From: Allacma fusca
Lineage: Eukaryota > Arthropoda > Collembola > Symphypleona > Sminthuridae
DNA: 64,000 nt
Reading direction: 5' to 3'
Assembly (NCBI GenBank): GCA_947179485.1
Contig: OX359246.1
Span: forward strand, 5,394,001 to 5,458,000
Shown here: piece by piece, positions 1-11,478 of the stretch
How the letters are laid out: every line of letters begins with the position of its first letter
Position numbering within the stretch: position 1 is the first letter of the stretch
Program-made: the position numbers and the translations under genes
The notes under the pieces: model-generated
Told to the model about the DNA's origin: nothing
Seen by the model: the letters and a program-made list of their open reading frames with translations, nothing else
The model's database searches: none

Positions 1-189
1 TCAATTTCCGACATGGAATTAAATTTAATTCCAGCCCGTCCTGCTGCTACAGCTGTAGCACATAGGAATTATAGAGGGAGCCCTCAATCCTCCGAAGTTA
101 GGCCCGCGGAGCTTAGGCGTGGTGGCCGACAGAGGACGCAAACTGTCCCTCATCAAGCCCCTGACTTTAGGGAAAAGAGAAGGAAATAA
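1..189 (+). CDS. 3' end of an unidentified ORF, cut by the window edge
   Basis: One frame is open from base 1 to a TAA at 187-189, giving about 62 residues. The tail is rich in Arg, Pro and Gln and ends in a basic cluster (FREKRRK). I recognise no domain. It lies upstream of the zinc-knuckle/BTB ORF and of a polypurine tract plus LTR in the same orientation, so it may be the C-terminus of a retroelement polyprotein, but that is inferred from position only. The frame is too short to prove coding on its own. Confidence 0.35.
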   Translation, partial: SISDMELNLIPARPAATAVAHRNYRGSPQSSEVRPAELRRGGRQRTQTVPHQAPDFREKRRK

Positions 190-1381
190 AGAGGGGTGGT
201 AAACCCTTTATGAGTATCACCTGGTTCTTTATTTATTTATATGCCAGTTAAAATATTACTCAGGTTTATGGTGTGGTAATCAGAGATTCGGTGGTCACTT
301 ACACAAGTAATTGAGGTAATTAATTGTGTTGTTTTTGAAGGAGTAAGGAAGTCTGTCGACACGGGAATAGGACTTGGACATTATATGCAGGATAAATAAT
401 GAAATTTTATGAATATTATTAAGAAGTTGACTCAGGAATAAAATTAACTTTCCTTACTCTCAATTCCTTATCCCAAAATTCCTGAATAACACTACAGGGA
501 ATAAATAAATGTATGCTAAATAATTGCCAAGACAAATGGTACTTTTGAGATAGTTCAATTGAGGGTAAAATACCATCGTAGGAATATTTAAAATTTAAAT
601 GTGATAAGACAACACACACAAATTATACATTCACTTTCCAATACTCCTTACACATATTTAGGGCCCAATAAACACGGCTGAATCAAGGGTCAGAATCGAT
701 GTTTGATTCTGACACTATCTTTCCTTTCCAAATATTTCCCTATTGAAGTTAGCCTTCTTCTTTTCTTCAGAATATCTTCAAGATTAGAGTCCAGAATTAT
801 TGGTGATAGGCCTGCTAAAAGTTATGGAGAACTAGAATGAGACCAATATGCATATCTACCTACTCACTTCCACATTCCTCAAAATAGCTGTTAGGACCCT
901 CCAGTTAAAATATGTTAAAATCTTTAGAATTCTTATCTTAATCCTACAGCTATTTTGAGACCACGACGATACAACCCACAAAAAATATCTCCAATTTATT
1001 TTACAATTCAAATTTTTCAAACTATTCAATAGCTCTGCTATTTCATTTGGGAGATAATTGTGGGGTCAAAATTCTTAAAGTTCAAAAACCATATCTCACT
1101 CTTCAAATCCATCCTCAGTCGTGGTCTCCAACTCCAGTTAGAAGGTCTCTTTCTGCTCTCCTAATAAGTCTTACTGTCATCAATTGATTCCCTTTGGACT
1201 TCTTCCTACTTGATTCTGTTCTCGATCTGTTTGGTTCAGCCGCACTATTGTAAGAATTTTTACAAACACTTAACACAGCTGCGAAAGATAGTGTCTTATG
1301 TAGTGGTGCACACTTTGGGAGTGATTTCGAGGGTCTTATCAAAGCAAAATTTAATTGTTAATTCTTTTGTAGCTATTAATT
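190..1381. other. Non-coding stretch between the two ORFs
   Basis: AT-rich sequence in which I see no convincing ORF, RNA gene or terminal repeat. The short open frames here lack domain signatures and look fortuitous. If the 1-3.75 kb segment is one retroelement this is internal spacer. Confidence 0.4.
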
Positions 1382-2464
1382 ATGGCCCAACAGCTTTTAT
1401 GGAAGGGAAAGAAAATCTTGCCATCCAGAATTGGTAACCGGGTCGTACGAGACCAGATCGAAGCTCGCATTAGGAAGGAGGATTTTTTTTCTCATACACT
1501 TTCACCGACCGATTCCCCCCTACTCCAAAGACTTCTCCGAGAAACTCAAGATACTCTAGTTTCCTTGATTCCCACAGAGCTTCTTCTCCACGATTACCGG
1601 AATGAATGGTTTGAGTATTATTTACACTTAACAGACTCTGATTCGCATCATTTGCTGGGAATCAAAATCTTTGACACCCGCACCACGGTGTCCATTGACG
1701 AGGAGTATACTACGGCCTCTTTGATCCAAGATTTAAACAACCTCCGCAACCACACCCCTCATTCGGGATGGCCAAGATTCTTGATTTTAACCAGAATCTT
1801 CACATTGAAGCCTCATACTCTCCCTGACACTTTTTGCTTCTCCTGTGCCACTAAAGAACATTTACTAAATGAATGCCCCAAAAACATCTCCACATCTTCA
1901 ACATCGCTTGTTACTACTGAGGAGAAATTGGAGCAAGTTCAAGTCCACATCGCTAAGGCTGAGAGATTATTGGCGAAAATGAAACATGCAGCTTCTCACC
2001 TATCTCCACGGGATTTGTTCGCTGCTTCGTTTTCCGATGTTCCCTCCATCCAGACACCCTCATCACAATTTATTCTAAATGAGCCATGGTACAACGGCCC
2101 TACATTCCGCACTTTGATGGGTAACCAGCCTCCGGAAATTACGATTACGGCGGCCCATGGACATTTCAAATTATTCCACAAGCTTGTACTTGTGGCAAGC
2201 TCTACAGCCATGGCCATCTATTTTCAAAAACGTGAACAAGATCCCATAACTACATTGGATTGGCCAGATTGTGATCCAGCCATATTGGAGCTATTATGGA
2301 CGTTCCTGTATGACGGACGAATCTCCGTTCCTCCATCACAGCTGACTCTCCTAAAGGAACGTTTTCTCATGTTAGGAATCAACTACTACTTGGCTTCCGA
2401 GCATCCATTTCAGGGGTTAACTATTGCTGGAAATAACTCCGCCTCCCCTTCTGCTCCAAAGTAG
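1382..2464 (+). CDS. Zinc-knuckle plus BTB-like protein, probably retroelement-encoded
   Basis: Intronless 360-aa ORF. A perfect CX2CX4HX4C zinc knuckle lies at residues 152-165 (Cys152, Cys155, His160, Cys165), a motif typical of retroelement Gag and other nucleic-acid-binding proteins. Residues about 178-200 look coiled (EEKLEQVQVHIAKAERLLAK). Residues about 250-345 resemble a BTB/POZ fold: an alternating beta segment, then HGHFKLFHKLVLVASS matching the usual F-x-x-HK-x-x-L-x-x-S core, and a later LLWTFLYDGRISV segment matching the BTB helix-strand pair. BTB domains mediate dimerisation. The ATG is the first in frame. Downstream come a small ORF, a polypurine tract and an LTR. A domesticated host gene is the alternative. 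Confidence 0.6.
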   Translation: MAQQLLWKGKKILPSRIGNRVVRDQIEARIRKEDFFSHTLSPTDSPLLQRLLRETQDTLVSLIPTELLLHDYRNEWFEYYLHLTDSDSHHLLGIKIFDTRTTVSIDEEYTTASLIQDLNNLRNHTPHSGWPRFLILTRIFTLKPHTLPDTFCFSCATKEHLLNECPKNISTSSTSLVTTEEKLEQVQVHIAKAERLLAKMKHAASHLSPRDLFAASFSDVPSIQTPSSQFILNEPWYNGPTFRTLMGNQPPEITITAAHGHFKLFHKLVLVASSTAMAIYFQKREQDPITTLDWPDCDPAILELLWTFLYDGRISVPPSQLTLLKERFLMLGINYYLASEHPFQGLTIAGNNSASPSAPK

Positions 2465-2648
2465 CGATCCTCCTCATGTCACTTTGTTCTCCCTTCTCCC
2501 TCTCCCCTCATCCTTGACCATTTTGAACTCTTTCTCTTACAAGTTAATTCCTATTTTTGTGTCAACCTGTTAACGTTTAGAACACAATCACTAAACGTTT
2601 ATTGCCTTTGTAATAATTTAACTTAATATGTGGTCATTTTTGTGGGCC

Positions 2649-2684
2649 TATATAAGACCTTGCTCCCTTTCCACCGTCTCATTC
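2649..2684 (+). promoter_or_regulatory. TATA box with initiator
   Basis: TATATAAG at 2649-2656 is followed about 30 bases later by an arthropod-like initiator TCATTC at 2679-2684. The spacing suits RNA polymerase II. It would drive the small ORF at 2957, after a possible intron ending in the acceptor-like ATTTCAG at about 2943-2949. The region from about 2569 (starting TGTTAACG) could also be an LTR with its own promoter. Confidence 0.45.
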
Positions 2685-2956
2685 TTCAACAGCTCCTTGT
2701 ATCAATACATTACTGTTCCCGTTATTATTACTCTAATTAATCTAGTTGCTTCTCAGCCAAGTCTCATTAATATTTGAGAACATTTGTATTTTATTTGGGT
2801 AGGTGAATCAACGAATCTCCGCTGCTTATACTTCATTATTTTTACTACTCCCACATTCGTAATTCATGGGCTCGTGTTAATTTTTGGTGTTATAGGGAAT
2901 TAGTTACATTTATTCGTCAATTAATTTTATGTTTTCCTTATATTTCAGGACTGAAG

Positions 2957-3226
2957 ATGGCTTCTACGGCTCCCCCTCACCTCACACAGGCTGACGTCGA
3001 GATGATCCAGAGCAAGACCTACATTTTGAATCATCTCATCACTACTACCCAGTGGTTTTTGTGCGTAGCCCAATGTGATGAATTCATACACCTCATAAGA
3101 TCCTATTTGTCGGGGCAAACCGGGAATTCAACTTCCTTTTCTCATTCTCCCCCTGCGGATCAACTTCTGCCTTTGCAGACACTCATCATCTCATTATTTA
3201 GGTCCAGACTCGCAGGGCAGAATTAA
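2957..3226 (+). CDS. Small ORF, function unknown
   Basis: 89 codons, no recognised domain. The ATG lies a few bases downstream of an acceptor-like pyrimidine tract ending in CAG, and a TATA/initiator pair sits about 280 bases upstream, so it may be the second exon of a short transcript. It contains a predicted helical middle (ILNHLITTTQWFLCVAQCDE). It lies between the BTB ORF and the LTR on the same strand, so it may be an accessory frame of the same element. Coding status is unproven. Confidence 0.3.
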   Translation: MASTAPPHLTQADVEMIQSKTYILNHLITTTQWFLCVAQCDEFIHLIRSYLSGQTGNSTSFSHSPPADQLLPLQTLIISLFRSRLAGQN

Positions 3227-3517
3227 TCTTATTACGTCAAATCCACCACCGTCTACGCTCTATACGTCACCGGGCTCATTTCATGTTGAATCTTGAGTAA
3301 TTTTGTAGGTTGTAATGTGTGAATTTTGTAGCTTTTGTATCTGAGGGGAACATATTAATTCTTTATCATTCTTTTTGGATTTATATCCTCCAATTTTTGT
3401 TTGTTTTCAAATATTTAGTGGCCCATTGCCCCATTTTTGTGATTATACTTACTTATATATGTATATTGGTACATGTATGTATCTCCACCGCCATGAGTCG
3501 GGGTCGACTCATTCCCC

Positions 3518-3726
3518 TGGTGGGGGGAAAATGTGAGAGGGGTCTCACACATCCTTATGGGAGTACAAGTACTCCCATACTTATGTATATTTAAGGGTAA
3601 GTGGGGTGATTGGAACTGGGAGTTCCAATCATCCTCCACTTCAGGTTTAGTCCTGCTGGACTATTGGGATACATTTAATAAAGAGATTGTTAAACGGACT
3701 CTTGAAGAACACACATTACTGCTACA
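3518..3726 (+). repeat. Polypurine tract and 3' LTR of an LTR retroelement
   Basis: A purine run, GGTGGGGGGAAAA (about 3519-3531), is followed directly by TGTGAGAGGGGTCTCACAC at 3532, the expected primer site and TG start of a 3' LTR. The LTR start is itself a short inverted repeat. A TATA-like TATATTTAAGG lies near 3583 and an AATAAA signal near 3677. The right edge is set at a TACA near 3726 and is uncertain by tens of bases. The matching 5' LTR would lie outside the window, so target-site duplication cannot be checked. Confidence 0.55.
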
Positions 3727-4485
3727 CTTATTCTCCCATAAAAACTTACTCTAATAAGTATCTTCAAGATTTATATAAAATAACTTAGAGTCACTTAAAA
3801 TTATCCTCAAGCCTCTAAAATAACTAAGAGTGATCTTCGTAATTTCATAAATAGTTACATTTATTTTTAGGATTATTTAGTATTTAGTTAGTTAGGAAAG
3901 TCACATCTGACAAGCCTTAAATAACCGCGGAGCGATGATTTTTAATTAACAAATAATAAAATAGTGCTCATTTGGGGTTGCATAGTGTTTCTTGACACTC
4001 TATATAATAATAATAAGCCTTTGCTGGAGAGGAATTAACGAAAATTGTCACTTCTTGTATCCTTTTAAAGGATAAACGTCAGAATGAGCTCGCATGTATG
4101 TAATTACATGAATACTTATAAATCGTAATTAATTCGTTTCAAGTTTCAGAGCCAACCAATGTTTTGTATAATTAAATGTATTACATGTAAGGGTTGTAAG
4201 CACTAATTCGTGTCCACAGTCAGACGTAGACATTACAAACTTATAAGGGGAGCTGGCACCGCCCATAAAACAAAATTCTCCTACTAATTAACACGCATTA
4301 AATGAGTCACACTCATAGTACCCCAGGGCTATATGTGTACTGTTAGCAGTGAATATTAAGCAGTGCATTTAAAGTCACGCGTTGGTGTGAATAAAAAATT
4401 TAATTTAATTAAATTTTTAAGCACAGATTTTAGTTAAGACAGATGGCGTTGAAATGGGGAGCGCGTTCTCTTTCCCCATTGGAAT
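3727..4485. other. Intergenic, no gene seen
   Basis: AT-rich sequence between the LTR and receptor copy A. No ORF with recognisable content, no RNA gene and no clear terminal repeats were found. Confidence 0.4.
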
Positions 4486-5785
4486 TTATATTAAGAGTAA
4501 AGTGCATGTTGCTCGAATAGCAAAGTCAACAAAAACGAGCACTGACTCCCGTTCCATGACATGAAAATCCCCTACTCGGATACCCAAATTACTAATTGCA
4601 TTGATTCTCTTCTGAAGGTATTGGATCTCAGTGGAAGGCATGCCACTTAACTTAATCCCACGGAGCAATTCCAATTTAAGTGTCTGAATGTATCCTGGTA
4701 TGCCAAACCCTTTTTCAAAGGTAGTAGAAAACGTCATAGCAGTACTGCCGCCGATTGAAAAACAAAAAATTACCAGTACGACGCTCTTGGAGTAATAGGT
4801 AATAATAACATAATTACAAAAAATAAGTAGAGTAAGGGCAAAGATTTTTAACCAAAAAATGAAGAAGCAGTAGCCCAGATTAAAAATATGCACGAGTAAT
4901 TGCGTCTCAATGCAAAATTTCACGCAGAGCTCATGGCGCACAGGTGTTTGAGTTTCGTAATTTCACTCCAAAATTGAAATAATATTTCTCATACCATCGC
5001 TTGTTTTTTCTAAGAACAATATCACGCTGACCACAGCCAGCACACACTGTGTAGTAAACACAGAAACCCAAAAATATTCGTGAATCCATAGGAGTACAAA
5101 CAGGACGGTGTTCTGGAAAGCCTCGGGCAAAATGCTAAAAAGTTGAACTCTTTGGAAGAAAATTGGTGAGAGTGTGTTTAAGGCAATTATAAAAACACAA
5201 GTGTACGGACAAAGTAACGACAGCGCCAGCTCTTTAGTAGACAGCCTTTTCCATCTAGATTCAGAATTCGTGTGGCTGATATTATTTCCTGCAAAATATT
5301 GTTTTCAAAATTTTAAATATAGTTTGCATATTAACATGTTTACAAATTTTTGTATAAAACTTTGACCTTGTGTTCGAACCTTTGTGGGGCAATGATGTAT
5401 TTGCCCAGGTAGTTGGAGGCGGATACAGTGAATTGAATACAGTCACGGCCAGTTCTGGAACTCTAAACCACAAATTCAAAATGACTGGTATGTTGACAAT
5501 CCCCACAGTCGCGTAAATAAAATAAAAAAGCAATCCCAGCGCTGCAGACTTAGTAGTTTCGGAGGAAAAATTAGTGGCCATGACCCTAATAACGTACAAT
5601 GCGTGCACATATCGGATCATTCCATATGTAAAAATTATTTTACAGGCCCAACGTTTTTTTCTCTTGCACAAACTTAGGACGGCCTGATTAGGTCCGGGCA
5701 GGCTGATCTCAAAAGGGCTTAAACATAATTTTGAGGACCATTTCAAGACTATGAAAAATATATGCAGGTCTGACGTTGTTATCAT
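4486..5785 (-). pseudogene. Gustatory-receptor-like copy A, two exons, one in-frame TGA
   Basis: Paralog of intact copy C. Exon 1 is 5380-5785; its donor follows CACAAAG (phase 1), as in the other copies. The intron, 5289-5379, is 91 nt. Exon 2 is 4486-5288 after the acceptor TTTTGCAG. The exon 2 frame runs from the intron to the family C-terminus (VMERESVLVF...CTLLLI) with a single TGA at 4963-4965. No indel is needed to align it with copy C across that site. Several hydrophobic segments fit a multi-pass membrane receptor. The stop would remove about the last two fifths, so it is probably a pseudogene, but readthrough or a sequencing error is possible. Confidence 0.6.
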
Positions 5786-5897
5786 TTTTAGTGGTATTTG
5801 GTGCTGAAGTTATGCACCCTCTTCCCTTCCTCGCAGTGAAACGGGTAATGCTGGCAACAGTAATGTCTGATGCCAAGTATATATAATAGTCTTGCAA

Positions 5898-7169
5898 AGA
5901 CCGTATTATGAATTTTTATGCAATTTCTGGCCAATTCACGAGCTTTGGTGTATCAATTTGAAAGCATTTGTTGGCTCACATTTTGCTATTTTTTGTCAGG
6001 GTAATAATTGCTGATTACTTAGTGTTTAACAATTAATTTCTTATTCTAAGGCACTTCAGAATAGGGGAACAAGGGGACATTGTCCCCCTGAAATGCCCAG
6101 GGAAGGACAGGCAGTGCAATTGTCACCCACCCCACTTTTAAGGAACCGAATTATTAACGTTTTACTAACTTTTCGCTGCAAAAAGTTTATCGTGTTCAAG
6201 AAAAAATTGCAGCATTATGTAAACACTTGTTGTTAACATATGTATATGTTTTTTTATATACGAAATTTTCTGGGTGATATATGTATGTGCAGGCTAAATT
6301 ACTAAAAACTTAAGCTATGGATGTATACATCTAACTATTCAGTACGCCTGACAGATAGAAAAATCACTTGATTTTTTTTAAATCCCTGTTTTTGATGCAA
6401 CGATCCCTGATATTGCCGATACAAAAATTTTGTTCATAACATTCCTGCGGTTGTAAAATCTCTACTGGGACGATTAAAATTTCTGGGATCCCAGAGTCAC
6501 ACAAAAATTGTGCCATTGGAATGAACACATTCAAAATTCCCGCCGACTGAATGAAATTGTTCCAAAATTTTGGACAAAAGAATTAGAAACATTTTTATTA
6601 CAAACTCGAAGGGTATCTGCCAGCTGATACCACTGAAAACGTTATATTAATTACCAAAAAAGACACGTTGGTCGGTATGGAAAATTTGTTTCATGCAATT
6701 CACGCTTCACAGCCACAAATAATTGTTACAAGCAATCTTGAATGGCATATTGACTGGAACATGCACTTTGATACAGTAAATCTACTGTAGTATAGTGAAT
6801 TTCCTATGTAGTGACTTCCAAGGGTTGGCAAAATACCTGGCAAAAAAAAGGAAAAATTTAACCATATCAATATAAAAGGGATGCTGTATAAGAGAACATC
6901 ATTATAGAGGAAATTCACTACTGTAGTGGAACAATAATAATTTATTAAGGATTCTTAAGGAAACTGGACATTTCCGAATATTACTTATATTTGTTTAACA
7001 ACCAATCAGTGATAGTGAAATAGATGCGCTTCCACCAGACCACACCTGTTGTTTATATGAGCTGGGGTGAGAACCATTTCATATGTAAACATGTAAACCT
7101 GTATGTACATACGTTCTTATAGCTGCCAAGTGAGACATTAAAGATATCTAAATAATTTTGTCCACCCCC
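5898..7169. other. Intergenic with one small inverted-repeat element
   Basis: No gene seen. At about 6783-6930 there is an inverted pair, CTACTGTAGTATAGTGAATTTCC on the left against GGAAATTCACTACTGTAG on the right, enclosing about 100 bases. It resembles the pogo-like MITE at 57551-57738, which shares the GTGAATTTCC tip. The boundaries are uncertain. Confidence 0.35.
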
Positions 7170-8380
7170 CCACTTTGTTAACCTTTCAGGAGTGCCTGTT
7201 TATTCTGTACCTGGCTCTATCAAATACAATTTCCCTACTATTATATGATTTGGATAGGGACAAGTCCACATAAACCCAAAAGTATTATAAGTACAGAATC
7301 AAGTGCATTACCTCCTTCGAACCGTCGTGGTAACCTGGAATCAAATTTTGATGATTTCAATTGACGGAATTTTTCAAGGTATGAAATTGAGTAATCTTTT
7401 CATTAATAGCAACCTAACCTCGAACCTAACAGTGTGTAGAAGAACCGTTTAAATTAGCCAAATTTTGAAGCTGTTATGGCGCTACTATATGGAAAGTAAA
7501 CTTTGAGGGATTTTTCAGCAAATGTAAGGATTAATGATATTATATATTGTGTGAGACAAAAGTATAAAAGGAAACCTCCAATTATTCCAACCTTAGATTA
7601 GACCTTAGAATTTAAAGGGATAATAAGCTGATTAATAAAACACTGACGTCTTTTTGAGTCATTTGGAATTATATCACAGGTAATTATACAAATACATAAG
7701 CAAACACCAAAATAGATATCTGTATAAGTGCTTGATGTTTCATTCCATTTAAATTCCAAAGAGTATATACTTGTAAGCATCTAATCTATAGTAACCAATT
7801 GCAAATCAACACTAGATGAAACAATATTTCTTGAATTCTATTAATTACTAGATTTACAGTTTTAAGGTAAGGTGAGAGAAAGAGAGAGATAGATGTTGGG
7901 TTCTGTGGGATGTACTGCTAGTTAGCATGCACCCAACGCTCACTTCATAGTGAGTGGATTTACTGATGCTTCGGGATAGGTGTGCCTCTGTCATAGCTAG
8001 ACAGTGCACCCTCAGTTCGTCGTGGGATATTATCTCCTTCTATGTTACCTTGCTCTCTCGCCTCCATAGTTTAAGTAAATTAGGTTAAGATTAATCGGGC
8101 TGCGTCCCGAAGCGAAATTAACATGCTATGTAAATTGAGATACGATTGTTATAGTCTAAGGCTGAATGACAATAAAGATACTTTACTTTACAGTTTTAAG
8201 GTATTTCGTACGCAGTGCAGAGCTGACCGTGTGATAACTTATCTCGCGAGAATTCGTTTGGTTTAGTATTATCGTTAACGTTCATTAGGTTGCACGTTAC
8301 CCCAAAGGGATAAGTATAATATTAGTAAGTATATGTATACCTCATGGCATGAAGTATAAACACACGATAATCTGTAATAG
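7170..8380. repeat. Dispersed repeat R1, copy 1
   Basis: The segment around TTATTCTGTACCTGGCTCTAT recurs near 47830 and 58865. Downstream parts containing GCATCTAATCTATAGTAACC recur near 48420 and, in diverged form, 48700 and 59640. Copy 1 is interrupted by a LINE fragment at 7870-8186. In copy 2 the same position carries an ATG with a signal-peptide-like start (see 48440). Copy 1 has lost that ATG context. The unit may be a decayed gene family or a repeat of unknown class. Confidence 0.45.
7870..8186 (+). mobile_element. 5'-truncated LINE-like fragment
   Basis: The insertion is flanked by a 17-bp direct repeat, TTTACAGTTTTAAGGTA, at 7853-7869 and 8187-8203. Its 3' end is GACAATAAAGATAC. A second copy, in reverse orientation, lies at 29820-30219 with its own 15-bp duplication. 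Long variable duplications and a fixed 3' tail are typical of target-primed (non-LTR) retrotransposition. No reverse transcriptase is present, so it may instead be a SINE using such a tail. Confidence 0.7.
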
Positions 8381-9254
8381 TACCCATTCAAACATTTGTT
8401 GTATATCCAGGTCCAGTCGTGCAGTTATGTGTGTCTGTGCAAACGATGATTGGAACGGGAGCTGAGTACCTTATTTACAAAATACACATTCGAAAGTAAA
8501 AGCCCTCGTTGTTAATCGGAACGGGTATATATTAAATTTCCCCTGTAGAAACTGCATACTATCGGTCAGAATTCATGCAAGTAGTTCATGTAGCTATAGT
8601 GAAACTAGATGTACATACATCAACGGGGTTATAATTAAAACCAACAATCAATATCAACAATTTGACTATTTTCCAACGAATACGGTATATAAATAACTCA
8701 TTTCTCATGATCTACGTTTCCACGAAACACTTATTCCCTTAAGAACACTCATAATCTACCCATATTAAAATTAAAAAATATTCTAAAAATATATACCTAA
8801 ACTTAGGGTATGTCGATTGAAAATGCCCTGCAGTATTTGCCCACTAAGCTGAAAATGCCCAAAATACCTGCCCACATGCCCAAAATTGGGCATGTGGGCA
8901 GCATTTGAAAATGCCCTGATTTTGGACAGGAAAAGTTGGGCATTTTGGACATTTTCACGGCACCAAAATTGGAACACTAGTTTAGATTCAAAATACCCGA
9001 ATGTATAGAAGCGCAGCGAAGGAAAAGTCACCAGTGAATCTCTTGTTATTCGCTTGTTCCTTAATTTTAATTGCAGAAACATTGACAAATCAATTTAAAT
9101 CATAGCATGATGATTGATGTGCAGAATAAAAATATATTCGGCCCTAATTACTGGAAAAATGGCTTGAGTAAAACCCAATGTACATCCTCCACACAGGTCC
9201 CCAAATATTGTTTGTTTAGTTTATCTGTGTAGACAAAAAATTACTGAACGGGTT

Positions 9255-10304
9255 CTAATTTGAACAGAAAACATGTTTAGTGTGTAAATGATAATCCGTA
9301 TGCATAGCTAACATTGCAGCTTTATGACTGGCTGCCCATCTGATATCAAAAAAGTATTTCAGCCGAATTGGGGTAAACCCCATTTCTTCAGCTAGCTCAA
9401 ATAAATGCAAGAATCTTTTAGATCCTCGGCTGTAGTAAAACGAATACAATTCATTTTTTAGTGTTCCAAAAGTTAAAAAGTATTTATTTTCAGAGCCATC
9501 TCGTTTTTTTCCAGTCGGTATATTCATTGCGTGTTTAACTGCAAGTTGTGCCCTATGAGCAGCGCATTTTATGAGTGCAACGTCTTTCCCAATATAATCA
9601 CGTAAGTGAGTGTAAAACGAATTTTGTGACCCAACCATTGCGCTTGCACTATCACTACTCTGAGCTATTATTCGGTCTTTAAAAAACTGTTCAAAACCAG
9701 GCTGTATCTGTTGGTCGGACAAAATATTTTCCTTGAGGTTTTTAAGCATTACAGAACCTTTTTCTCCGTCGAGAGGTAAGAGGCAATAAAAAAATACCCT
9801 GGGATTGGTTTTCTCAGTAGTTTGCATGAGTACAACCAAATATGGTACGTTTCTAAATGTTGAGGCGTCTAAAATTAATGTAAAATATGGGGTTTCAGTT
9901 ATTAAAAAATTAAGAAGACGTCTATGAAATCCCCTAGAAAAAACTGTCATCATTTCCTTACTGGCTCGGCTTGAGTGCTGAACATTTCCGACTTTTAATC
10001 CCAATTTTATTAATGCCTTCATAAATAGAGGATGCTTATTGAAACTAACGTCGGCCATAATTTCTGTGTAGACAAATTGCATAACGATCATTGTAGGGCG
10101 AAAAATTTCTAAATCCATTAATTCCTGTTTCTGAATCTCGCGTAATGCTTCTTCTTTGGTTGTGACTATTTTTAAACGCTGAAAGTATGCAAGTGCCCGA
10201 ATGTGTATATCATTACTATTGTGAGAAATAATGTGCTCCTGGTTTTTGATGTCGTTATAAAGAGAGTCGACTGTACATATATAAATAAACCTTACTGTGT
10301 ACAT
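9255..10304 (-). pseudogene. hAT-family transposase, truncated at both ends
   Basis: The 349-aa frame has hAT catalytic-core signatures. ILDAST at about residue 145 holds the first acidic residue. SSDSASAMVGS is the equivalent of the usual D-G-x-x-x-M-x-G block. CAAHRAQLAVKHA is the conserved C-x-x-H block, and DIRWAAS holds the RW motif. It resembles the KIAA1586/ZBED-like branch. The N-terminal BED zinc finger and the C-terminal hATC dimerisation domain are absent, so it is probably inactive. It lies near the left tip of the 7-kb element and is the only transposase fragment of this class found in the window. Confidence 0.75.
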
Positions 10305-11478
10305 ACAATGTGCACCATAGTTTACCAGGACGTTGACATCACGCTAAATTTTCGATTTAGTTTTTTAGTAGCATACAAACATTATATACATTCAAGCATA
10401 GCATTGCTACCCAAAATTGCTCCGAAAGCAACGTCATATCCTTAACCCAATGGCTTATTAGAATTTATTTTGGATACGGAAAACGGGAAGAAACTATTTC
10501 AAGTTAAAATAAACAATATGCTACCAAGCTTAGGAGTTTCTGGAGACTTTGTAGGACAGTGCAAGATTCAAGCCATGAAACAAACTGTTCTGACAGATTT
10601 GTTTTCACTTCCATAACTTTCTAGTTCAACTATTCCTGATGTAGAATTTTGTAAATTTTCATAGCTCAGTTTCATAATAGTGTATGAAGCAAATAATTGT
10701 ATAGATTACGAGTACTCAAAGTTCTCAATACTCATCTTTATTATACGGTCCCCTGCGATGTGACTACAAAGAGGTTTTACTGTAATTCGATTTGAACATA
10801 AAACTGGTTTACTCAGTCTACATGTGGAGAAGGGTCAAATGCGAGTGCGATTGACCTTTGGCATTGATCTCTCCACAACGTACTAGGACAAAGAAGAGGT
10901 TGAAGCCTTATAGGATGATCGGTAAAAAACTGGGCACATTGCTATACTAATGACGCATAAACAGTGAATTTCCAGTACAAATGGATAACTCGATGATTCT
11001 TAGAAGAGGGAAGATTGCAGACATTGCCATACTCGTGGATAAATTCCCACAGAATTATGTATGCATGTTTTTGGACGATTCATTTGCCGTGATAACCAGC
11101 AAATTGAAGTAATAGTCACATGAATTCCTATAAGTGGAAAATGGTCAACTGGGAGTGCGATTGGCCTTTCGCGAATCACACAGCGTAACCGATCAATTCT
11201 GAAGTAGCATTTCGCAATTTAATATACTCTCACTGTAATTTCGCCAGGAAGATTTATCATTATATCTTTAGAAATGAGTTATTATAACTATGAAGTCTAC
11301 CCAGACAATAAAATTTTTTGGAGTTTTAACAACACCTTTGATGGGGGACAACGATCTCCCAGTAACATTTTTGACTCTTTTATAGTTCGATATAGTCTCA
11401 GATTTAATTTAATTTACGACTTATCTTTGTAATTTATTTTAATAAATGTGCTATGTTTACATTTTTATAGGAGAAGAG

